DNA of 34,866 nucleotides, taken from positions 1 to 34,866 of the forward strand of contig CAZLIC010000041.1 of assembly GCA_964559535.1 (NCBI GenBank), in the 5' to 3' direction. Numbering within the stretch: the stretch's first letter is position 1; each line of letters opens with the position of its first letter. This stretch comes from CAZLIC01 sp964559535 (GTDB lineage Bacteria > Pseudomonadota > Alphaproteobacteria > Rhodobacterales > Rhodobacteraceae). The notes beneath the pieces are model-generated. The model had not been told where the DNA came from. It was given only the letters and a program-made list of their open reading frames with translations, and ran no database searches. The translations under genes were made by a program, and so were the position numbers. Positions 17,001 through 25,500 of the stretch are shown here, one piece after another.

Positions 17001-18551
17001 GCGTTCTGCCTGCGCGCGGAACGCCTGCGGAACGGTTAACGAACGATCGTACGACCGCGCCGTTGCATTGCGCCCGTGCAGCAGCGCCTGCAGCTCGTCC
17101 GCGTCCACAAAGGGCACCACCGCCGGATCGGCCCCGGGCTGCGCGGCCCAGGCCGCGGCAAACCGCGCCAGCCGCAGCGCCAGGGCCTGCGCCTGCGGCA
17201 GCGGCAGGCGCGCGGTGTCGGCGTGCAGGACGCCCCCAGCCAGATCAATGGTCACGACGCTGCCCGCCAGCACATGCCCGGTTTCCGTCAGCGCCACCGG
17301 CGGGACCGCAGGCAGCACCAGCCCCGGCTCGCGCAGCCCCAGATCCAACGCAAAGCCCGGTGCGCGGCGGCAGCGCGCCAGATCGGCAGCCGATGCCAGC
17401 GGCGCCCAGTCCGACACATGGCCAGGCGCGCCCGAAGGCCCCGCCGTCCAGGCCACCCCGGCCCCCGCCTTGCCCGACAGCCGCGACAGCCCCGCCAGCA
17501 GCACGCCCACCAACGCATCGCCGTCCATCGGCGGCAGCGCCATGGGCACCGCCTGCCAGTCCGGCGCGGCCCCCGCGGCCCCGCCGACAACCGCCGGATC
17601 AAAGGCCCTCAGCGCCCGCTTGGTTGCCTCCTCGGCCTTCGCCACCACCGCCAGCGCCTGTGTCAGCGGCGCCACGTCGGGCGATGCCAGGAAACCCACC
17701 CCCAGCGACTCCGGGGATACCGCCTGCCCGGACATGTCGCGCAATCCGTGCAGCCGCACCGCGCCCTCGCCGCAGGCCACCACCAGCCCCGAGGGATCGG
17801 CCGACAGCACCGTGCCCGGCACCCCTGCACCCGCCACAAGCTCGGCCCGGCTCACCGCCAGAACCCGGCCATCCACCACAATCTTCGCCACTGTCAGCGG
17901 GTTGCGATAAGTGCCATGGTCCAGCGCCCGCACCAGCGCCGCCACCCGCGCCGCAGGCTGCGCAAAGTCCAGCCGCCCCGCTGCCGCGGGCCGGTCGGCG
18001 CGGGCAAACACCCGGCGCCCTTCGGCCGGTTGTGCCCGGCCATCGCCCTGCCCGGCCTCCAGCAGTGCCAGAACCTCGGCAAAACTCTCGACCGCGGCCT
18101 CGAAGCAGCGGGAGTTCAGCGTCAGCGCGCTGTCATCGGGCAGGATATCAAACGAACGTTCGACCAGAATGTTCCCCTCATCCACCCCCGAGGTCATCCG
18201 GTGCCAGGTGATGCCGTGCCGCGCCTCGCCGTTCAGAATGGCCCAGACCGGCGCATTCAGCCCGGCATAGCGCGGCAGCGGACCGTCATGGAAGTTCACG
18301 CCGCCCTGCGCCGCCTGCGCCAGCAACGCTGGCGGCACCAGCCGCAGATAGGCTACCGACAACAGCCAGTCGACCCGCACATCCGGCACCGCATCGGGCA
18401 TGGCCACGGTCAACCCGCGCGCGCGGCCCCAGTCGCGCACCGCGGCGCTGTCCGACAGCAGCGCCGCCACCCGCTGCCCGCGGTCCAGCACCTGCGTGGC
18501 GCACTGGATCGTCAGGCTTTCATTGCCGATCAGCAGGAAGGACAGGGCCAT
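14058..18551 (-). CDS. NRPS: formyltransferase - adenylation with inserted luciferase-like monooxygenase - PCP
   Basis: A 1,497-residue single-module NRPS. Residues 1-280 are a methionyl-tRNA-formyltransferase-like domain with the catalytic Asn86-x-His88 (NFHDGPLPRYAG) and Asp124. Residues 320-500 look like a condensation-domain remnant with no HHxxxDG, ending in the usual C-A linker. The adenylation domain starts near 505 and has YTSGSTGRPKGVMVEH, FDISVLELFW, NMYGPTETT, YRTGDL and NGKVDRKAL. Between the fourth and fifth motifs (about 730-1085) a flavin-dependent luciferase-like monooxygenase is inserted (DFGLFYWGN, WTPERHFHAFGGPYPNP, LTHLLGQS), of the TIGR04020 / MupA-Atu3671 type. A PCP follows with Ser1422 (LGGHSLLAV). 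No release domain is present. ATG at 18551 was chosen; a GTG nine bases earlier directly follows the upstream stop and is possible. Confidence 0.93.
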   Translation of the reverse strand: MALSFLLIGNESLTIQCATQVLDRGQRVAALLSDSAAVRDWGRARGLTVAMPDAVPDVRVDWLLSVAYLRLVPPALLAQAAQGGVNFHDGPLPRYAGLNAPVWAILNGEARHGITWHRMTSGVDEGNILVERSFDILPDDSALTLNSRCFEAAVESFAEVLALLEAGQGDGRAQPAEGRRVFARADRPAAAGRLDFAQPAARVAALVRALDHGTYRNPLTVAKIVVDGRVLAVSRAELVAGAGVPGTVLSADPSGLVVACGEGAVRLHGLRDMSGQAVSPESLGVGFLASPDVAPLTQALAVVAKAEEATKRALRAFDPAVVGGAAGAAPDWQAVPMALPPMDGDALVGVLLAGLSRLSGKAGAGVAWTAGPSGAPGHVSDWAPLASAADLARCRRAPGFALDLGLREPGLVLPAVPPVALTETGHVLAGSVVTIDLAGGVLHADTARLPLPQAQALALRLARFAAAWAAQPGADPAVVPFVDADELQALLHGRNATARSYDRSLTVPQAFRAQAERTPDATALVCEGDNLTYAVLEARANRIAHVLRGMGVGPGTLVGLCVARGTDMVAGALGIQLAGGAYVPMDPAYPADRIALYAQDSGCPVIVTQGPLAGLLPAGVAKLMLDSDPRLATAPDTPAEGGAAPGDLAYMIYTSGSTGRPKGVMVEHRNVINFFAGMDDRLGTTPGTWLAVTSLSFDISVLELFWTLARGFKVVLTSDANRALVSGGRIGSGQGMDFGLFYWGNDDGAGPKKYELLLEGAKFADANGFTALWTPERHFHAFGGPYPNPAVTGAAVAAVTKNLSVRAGSCVAPLHHPARIAEDWAVIDNLTNGRAGLAIASGWHPDDFVLRPENTPPKNRQAMLDAIAQLRRLWRGEAVEFPTASGKPFAVVTQPRPVSKDLALWVTTAGNPDTWREAGRLGANVLTHLLGQSIDEVAGKIGLYHAALREAGHDPARHTVTLMLHTYLAATRDEARRVAEAPMKSYLQSAAALIKQYAWAFPAFKKPQGVANPMDIDLQSLSVEETDAILDFAFHRYFDDSGLFGTVDDALARVEQLKRIGVTEVACLIDYGIAPEVVLAGLRPLAQVVARANAGGAPQAGDHSMAAEMVRHKVTHLQCTPSMARMIAMNDEARMALAGVKTLMVGGEALPAALAADLRKATRARVLNMYGPTETTIWSTVADVGAVQGVADIGTPIANTQVYVLDDALQPVPDGVAGELWIGGDGVTRGYWQRDDLTADRFRPDPFVAPDRAAPWGARMYRTGDLVRWRDGVLDYLGRTDHQVKLRGYRIELGEIEAVIEAQPGVTQAVVMAREDSPGDVRLVAYVGGTAREPALRAALAERLPEHMQPQHWVSLASFPLTPNGKVDRKALPAPQAVSVAPVTEVAPTEGVEAQIAAIWSRVLGVPRVGSQDNFFALGGHSLLAVQVHREIRDRLGTARLSITDIFRFPVLSALARHLDDRPAPVAAAPSNDRAEARTDAMARRRALRGARGAVDA

Positions 18552-18560
18552 GGGGTACAC

Positions 18561-19547
18561 TCACTCGGCTGGGCGGACCTGCGGCACAGGCGCCGCCGGA
18601 GCAGGGGAAAACAGCGCGCGCAGGTGGTGGCCCAGCATGTCGCGCAGAAAGAACGGCGGATCCACCCGGTCCTTGCCGGTCAGCGCGCAGCGCAGCCGCC
18701 ACAACGCACCGCCCGCCAGCGCGGCCAGTGTCGCTGCCACGGCGCCGCCCTTGCCGTGCACGGTGGCAAAGTAGTGCCAGCGGCTGTCCAGCCAGTAGCC
18801 GGGAATGCGCTGCCAGCTCTTCATGCCGGTCGAGGCCGACCCCACATGCGCCACCCGGCTTTCCACTACATAGTCGGTGGGCGATCCGGCGCGCGCGGCC
18901 CGGTGGCACAGCTCGGTTTCCTCGAAGTAAAGGAAGAAACGTTCGTCAAACAGCCCGATCCGGTCCAGCACATCCATCCGCATCATCAGACTTGCACCGG
19001 CCAGCCAGTCGACCCGCGTGGTCCGTCCAGGAACCGGCGGTGCGATGATCCAGCGGCGCAGCAGGCGCGACACCGGGCCAAGCCGGATGGCGGCCTCGAA
19101 CTCGCCGGCGGCCGAGGGGAACCGGAACGCGGTCTGGTGCGGCACGCCGTCGATGCCGTGTATGTGGCTGCCGGCAAAGCCGGTGCCCGGGTGGCTGTCC
19201 AGATGGTCACGCAGGGCGCATATGGCGTCAAGGGCCGGAAAGGCGTCGGAGTTCAGCAGATACACATAGTCGGGCCGTGCCCCCCCCGGCAGGCCCGCGC
19301 GGATGCCCACGTTGTTGCCCGCGCCGAAGCCGCCGTTCCGCCCCGACTGAAGCACCTGCACCGGCACACCCGGCGGCAGGGCAGCCACGGCCGCACGGAT
19401 GGCCTCGTACGAGCCGTCGCCGGAATCGTTGTCCACCACAGTGATCGCGCCATCCACCGCCGCCATCGCCACCTGCGCCGCCGCCAATGCCCGCAGCGTC
19501 ATGTCGGCGGTGCGCCAGTTCAAGATGATGGTCAGAACGGTGGCCAT
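18561..19547 (-). CDS. Glycosyltransferase family 2, inside the PKS/NRPS operon
   Basis: A 328-residue GT-A fold glycosyltransferase of the rhamnosyl/galactofuranosyl-like group. It has ILNWRTADMT at the nucleotide-binding strand, VVDNDSGDGS near 37, QSGRNGGFGAGNN near 67, the metal-binding LLNSDAFP near 95, and WLAGASLMMRMDVLDRIGLF followed by FDERFFLYFEETELCHRA, the acidic motif of this group. No signal peptide is present. Its ATG follows the PKS stop codon with no gap (TAG-ATG) and its own stop lies nine bases before the NRPS ATG, so it is an integral part of the operon. It may glycosylate the assembly-line product or a carrier for it; the sugar and acceptor cannot be predicted. Confidence 0.92.
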   Translation of the reverse strand: MATVLTIILNWRTADMTLRALAAAQVAMAAVDGAITVVDNDSGDGSYEAIRAAVAALPPGVPVQVLQSGRNGGFGAGNNVGIRAGLPGGARPDYVYLLNSDAFPALDAICALRDHLDSHPGTGFAGSHIHGIDGVPHQTAFRFPSAAGEFEAAIRLGPVSRLLRRWIIAPPVPGRTTRVDWLAGASLMMRMDVLDRIGLFDERFFLYFEETELCHRAARAGSPTDYVVESRVAHVGSASTGMKSWQRIPGYWLDSRWHYFATVHGKGGAVAATLAALAGGALWRLRCALTGKDRVDPPFFLRDMLGHHLRALFSPAPAAPVPQVRPAE

Positions 19548-22500
19548 CTATTCCGCCGCTCGCAGCATCGGCGGCGGAGCCAATCCCGCCTCGGCCTCGG
19601 CAATGGCCGCCTTCATGCGCGCGGCCAAGGTGCGCACGTTCGGCTCCAGCACCATCGAGTCGTGGTCGCCCGGCACCTCGACCACCTGCAACAGCGGGGC
19701 AAAAGGGGTCAGCGCGTTGTCGGAAAACACATATTCCTTCGCGTGCGACACCCAGCGCCCGCCCGTCACCGGCCAATGCCGGTCCAGTGGCGGGCGGTAC
19801 AGCACGGTGCGCCCGGCCCGCGGCGGCAGGTCATAGGTGGCAATCGCCTCGCGGAACGCCGCTTCGATGGCCGCATTATGGAACGCGCCTTCGGTATCGG
19901 TCCGCGCGTGCCCCTTCGTGCGTTCCCATTCGATCCGCGCCCGCACCCATTCGGCCAGATAGCCCGGGCCCTTGCGGCGCAGCTCGGCCAGCTTGATCAG
20001 CGCCTTGTCGGGGCGGCTCAGTGCGGGGCGGCGGGGCAGGGGCGTGTCCAGCAGCGCCAGCAGCGCCACCTCGTCGCCCGCCGCTTCCAGTTGCCGCGCC
20101 ATCTCCCACGCCGTCAGCCCGCCACCCGAGAAACCGCCCAGCAGATAGGGCCCGTGCGGCCGCACCTGGCGCAACTCGGCAACATAGGCTGCCGCCGCTT
20201 CGGGAATGGACCGGTGCGGTTCGGCATCGCCGTACAGGCCGCGCGCCTGCAGGCCCCAGAACGGCCGGTCGCCCCCCAGAAGCTGCGCCAGGTGGCGCAG
20301 GTTCAGCACGTTGCCGAACATGCCCGCCACCAGGAAGAACGGCGTCTTCGCCCCGCCCTCGCGGTCGTGCATGGCAACCAGATGGGTAAAGCGGCGCAGC
20401 GGCGCCGCGGGCGCGTCTCCCGTCACCGGCCCGATCTCCGCCTCGATCAGCCGGGCACAGGCGGCAATGGTCGGCGCCTCGAACAGGACCGAGATGGGGA
20501 AGTCCACCCGATAGGCCTTGCGCACCATGGCAAACAGGCGAACCGCAATCAGCGAATGCCCGCCCAGGGCAAAGAAGTCATCGTCGACCCCCACCTGCGC
20601 CACGCCAAGCAGGTCCTGCCAGAACCCGGCCAGCGTGCGCTCGATGTCGTTGCGCGGGGCAACAAAGGCGCTGTCCAGTTCGGGCCGTTCAAACGCCGCG
20701 CCTTCGGGACGCGCGGCCTGAACCGCGCGGGTCTGCCGCACCAGCGTGGGCAGGTCCAGCGAGCTGACCACCACCTGCGACCGCCCCGCCGCCACCGAGC
20801 GGGCAAAGGCCTGGGCGCCTTCCTCGGGGCGGATGCCCTGCGCCAGCGTCTGCGCCAGCCGCTCTTCGGCGGGCGACAGTGACCGGACCTCGGCGTTCTC
20901 GAACGTCACCTCGCGTTCGGTCGGCGCCGTCAGGGACAGGGCGCCATCCAGCCGACGAATGGCAAACCCGGTCACCTGCACAACGATCCGGCCTGCGGTG
21001 TCGGCCAGCGTCACGTCAAACCGTGCCACTGGCGCATCGGCGCGGTTGTCGCCCGCGTTGCGCACATGGCTGACAATCCTGTCCGGCAGCGGGCCCAGCA
21101 CCCGCACCCGGCCATAGGATACCGGCACCCACAGATGCGCGGGCCGGTAGCCGGCAATCAGACCCATAGCCCAACCGGTGCCCAGGTCCAGAAGGGCGGG
21201 GTGCAGCGGCCATTGCGCCGCCTCGGACTGATAGGGCGCAGGCAGTGCCAGTGTCGCCACGCCTTCGGTTGCCCCCAGCGCGCGCGACCGTGTCACCCGC
21301 CAGCGCGGGCCGAACTGCAGATGCGCTTCTTGCGGGCTTGGCAGCCAGTCGGCGGCTTCCGGCGCGGGAAGACGTGCCAGCAAGGCGGCGGGGTCGATCC
21401 GTTCTTCGGCCGCAGCGGCCGACATCAGCCGTGCCGCGGCATGCAGCACCCACCCCTTGCGCCCGCGCAGCGTGACGGATGACCGGACCTCGGCCGAAAA
21501 ACCTTCGTCTGATCGTACCAGCCGCACCTGTACCTCGCAGGTGGCACCTTCGGCCACGTCCAGTGCGCGGAAGAAGGTCAGGTCACGGACTTCGAACGCG
21601 GCAAGACCTTCTTCTGCCGCCGCCTCGGCCAGCAGGTTCAGGTAGGCGGTACCGGGCAGGATGGCGGTGCCGTCCTTGATGCGGTGCTGGTCCAGCACCC
21701 AGTCGGCCGTTGTCAGCCGGGCCGAGTAGACCCGTGCGCCTGCGGCATCGAAACTGGCGCCCGACAGCATGGCCCGCGCCACCGGCAGAACCGGCGCAGG
21801 GGGCTTTGTGCCGGTGCGGTCGGCCAGTGCTTCGGCCGCCATGCCCACGCCCGTCCAGATGCCCCAGTTCAGCGCCAGGACGCGCGTCTTGCCACCCGCG
21901 CGCGATTGCGACCACGCGTTCAGGAATTCATTCGCCGCCACATAGTCAACCTGCCCTGCCGGGCCGGTGAACGTGGACGTCGACGAAAAGGCCACCATCA
22001 GGTCCACCGACCCGTCGGGGAACAGCGCGTCCAGGGTGCGTGTGCCGTGCAGTTTGGGTGCCAGCACCTCTTCCACCGCGGCCGGGGTCTTGGCCAGCAG
22101 AGGTGCGTCATCCACCACGCCCGCGGCATGGATCACCGCCTGCACAGGGCCCAGCGCCGCCGCGCCCGCCGCCACCGCCGCGCGCATCTCGTCCAGATTG
22201 CACACATCGGCCTGTGCCACGTGCACCTGACCTCCCACGGCCCGCAGGCGGCGCAACGCCAGAATGCGGCGCGACAGCGGGTCGTCGGTGCCGTGGCGCG
22301 ACAGGTGGGCATCCCACGACGCCGGGTCGGGCAGCGCGCGGCGGGCCACCAGCAGGATCTTGGCGCCAAAGCGGCGGATCAGGTCCTCGGCCAGCGTCAG
22401 CCCGATGCCGCCGAAGCCGCCGGTAATCAGCACCGTCGCCCCCTGCGGCAGGGCAAAGCCCTCGGCCCCCGGCAACTCCAGCCGCCGCAAGCCGCGTTCC

Positions 22501-25500
22501 AGCCGTTTGGCGCCGCGCAGGGCGGCCAACATGTCTTTCGGGTCGGCCGTCAGGTCTTCCAGCACCTGATCCAGAAGGTCGTCGTCCAGCACCACCCGCC
22601 CCTTGCGGTCGCGTGGCAGGGCAAGGTCCACCTGCGCACAGGTCACGCCCGGCAGTTCCTGCGGGATCACCCGCAGCGGCCCGGCCACCATGGCCTTCTC
22701 GGGGTAGGGCAGCGTCTCGTCGCGCACCTGCACGGCGCCGGTGGTCAGGCAGGTCAGGTGCACCGGGCGCGGGAGGTTTTCCTCGGCCATCGCCTGCGCC
22801 AGGAACATCAGGCTGTAAAAGCCCTGTTCCAGATTGCGGTGCAGGAAGCTGGACCCAGGGCGGAAACTCTCTCGGTCGGTCACCAGCCAGAAATGCGCAA
22901 TGCGCTGCGGAGCCATCCCGCGCGCCACAAGATCGCGCAGCAGGGCGTCATAGCCTTCGCGGCCGCGTTCGGGTGACAGCGTGTAGTGATCGTCGCGCCG
23001 CAGGAAGGCGTCGCCTGGCGCCACCGTCACCACCCGATGCCCCATGGCGCGCAACCGCGCCACGGCAGAGGTGCCCAGCCCCGCGTCATCCACGAACACC
23101 AGCCATGTGGCCGGTGCCATCACCTCCGGTCCGTCACCCTCGGCCGCGCGCGGGCGCCAGTGCGGCACCCAGCCCCACTGCGCAATGTCGTCAGCCCTTG
23201 CAGGTGGCGGTTCCTGCACCGGTGCCGAAGCCTTGCCCGGCTCGATGAAGTAGGTCTTGCGCTGGAAGGGATAGGTCGGCAGCGGCACGCGGTTCCGCCG
23301 TGCCTCACCCCAGACCGGCGTCCAGTCGGGCGCGGCGCCACAGGCCCACAGGCGCGCAATCGTGGCCACGTGCCAGGCATCATCGGCCATGGCCTGTTCC
23401 GGGTGACGCAGCGCGGGCACCACTTGTGCGGCGGGCACGCCATTGGCCTGCGCCAATGACGACACGGCCCGCCCCGGCCCCATCTCCATGTAGACACGGT
23501 TCGGCACGGCCATCAGCGTGGCCATCCCGTCGCGGAACATCACCGTGTTGCGCAGGTGTGCCACCCAGTAGGCCGGATCGGTGGCCTGCGCGGCAGTCAG
23601 CGGCTGGCCCGTGCGGTTCGAGATCACGGGCAGGTTTGGCGCGTTCAGGCGGATGGATCGCAGATAGGCACCGAAACGGTCAAGGATCGGCTCCAGCATC
23701 CGCGAATGCGCGGCAATGTTGATGGCGATGCGCTGCGTTTCCACGCCCTCGGCCGCCATCGCCTGCGCCAGCGCCGCCAACGCGGAATCGGGGCCGCTGA
23801 CCACGCACAGGCCGGGTGCGTTCACGCTGGCCATGTCGCAATCCGCGGGCAGCCGGGTGCCAAGGTCGGCCGCATCCATCGGTACCGACAGCATGCCGCC
23901 GGGCGGCACGGTGTCAAACAAGGTGCCCCGAAGGTGCACCAGCCCGATGCAATCCTCAAAGCTCATCACACCGGCCAGCGCCGCGGCAGTGTTCTCGCCC
24001 ATCGAATGGCCGACCAGCGCGGCGGGCCGGATACCCCATGACTCGTACAGCTTTGCCAGCGCATATTCGACGATCATGATCAGCGGCAGCTGCACTGACG
24101 GCCGCTTCAGCCGGTCATTCGCTGCCGCTTCCTGCCCGGCCGCAGGCAGCCACAGGTCGCGGATGTCATAGTCCAGCAGGCGGTCCAGCACTGCCAGCCC
24201 GCGGTCCATCCAGTCGCGGAACTCGGGCTCGGTATCGTACAGGTCGCGGGCCATCCCCGCGAACTGCGCCCCGCCGCCAGGGAACATGAACACAACCTCG
24301 GGCGCATCCAGCCGGTCGTGGCTCCAGATGCGGCGGGCGTCACGGCCCTCCAGCAGGTCGGCAGCCTCGGCATGATCGCGCGCCACCAGCACGCGGCGCT
24401 TGTCAAAGGCGCGGCGGCCCTCCTTCAGCGTCCACGCCACATCGGCCAGCGGTTGTTCCGGATGCGCCCGCAGATGCGCGGCCAGCCGGGCGCTGGCGGC
24501 ATCCAGCGCCGCCTTGGACCGTGCCGAAACCACGATCGGCTGGAAAGGCCAGTCGCTCTCGCCCGATGCAGCCCGCTCGGGTGGTTCCTGCAAGATGGCA
24601 TGGGCATTGGTGCCCCCCACGCCCAGCGAATTCACCCCCGCCCGTCGTGGTGCACCCAGCCGGGGCAGCGGCATGCGCCGGTCCGCCACGCGGAAGGGCG
24701 AGCCGTCGAAGGCAATGGCGGGGTTCGGGGACTCATACCCCAGCGAGGGCGGAATCTCACCGCTCTGCACGATCATCGCGGCCTTGATCAGGCTGGCCGC
24801 TCCCGCCGCGGTGTCCAGATGGCCGATGTTCGTCTTGACGCTGCCAATACGGGCATACGCCACGTCGGAAGGCCCGAAGGCCTGCGTCAGCGCCGCCACC
24901 TCGATGGGGTCGCCCAGATAGGTGCCGGTGCCGTGGCATTCCACATAGCCCACCGTTTCGGCCGCCACGCCCGCCACCGCCTGCGCCTCGGAAATGCAGC
25001 GCGCCTGGCCTTCCACCGAAGGCGCCAGATACCCGGCCTTGGCCGCGCCATCATTGTTCACCGCGCTGCCCTTCAGCACGGCCCAGATGTGGTCGCCTTC
25101 GGCCAAAGCATCCGACAGCCGCCGCAGCACCAGACAGGCCGCGCCGGACCCAAAGACGGTGCCCGCCGCGCGGTGGTCAAAGGCGTGGCAATGCCCGTCG
25201 GGCGACAGGATCTCGCCCTCCTCGAACACGTAGCCGCGCCCCTGCGGCAACTCCACCGTCACGCCGCCCGCCAGCGCCATGTCGACTTCGCCGTTCAGCA
25301 GCGCCTGCGCCGCCATGTGCACGGCCACCAGACTTGTGGAACAGGCCGTCTGCACGTTGATCGACGGACCCTTCAGGTCGAACACATGGGACACGCGGGT
25401 GGCCAGGAAATCCTTGTCGTTGCCGGTGTGGCGCAACAGGAACATGCCGGTGTCGGCCACCAGCGCAGGGTTCGAGCAGATGTTGAAGTAAAAGTACGAC

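Noticed and set aside
14058..18551. Interpreting formyltransferase plus monooxygenase as a hydroxamate siderophore pathway based on ornithine
   Set aside because: The specificity code points to glycine, the monooxygenase is luciferase-like and not of the ornithine hydroxylase class, and no siderophore transport genes are present.
18552..18560. GTG at 18560 as the NRPS start
   Set aside because: It directly abuts the glycosyltransferase stop and cannot be excluded, but the ATG at 18551 fits the formyltransferase N-terminus (MALSFLLIGNE) better.
17076..20882. A 1,268-codon plus-strand open frame antisense to NRPS, GT and PKS genes
   Set aside because: It crosses three well-identified genes on the other strand and its translation is low-complexity Arg/His/Gln/Pro without any domain.
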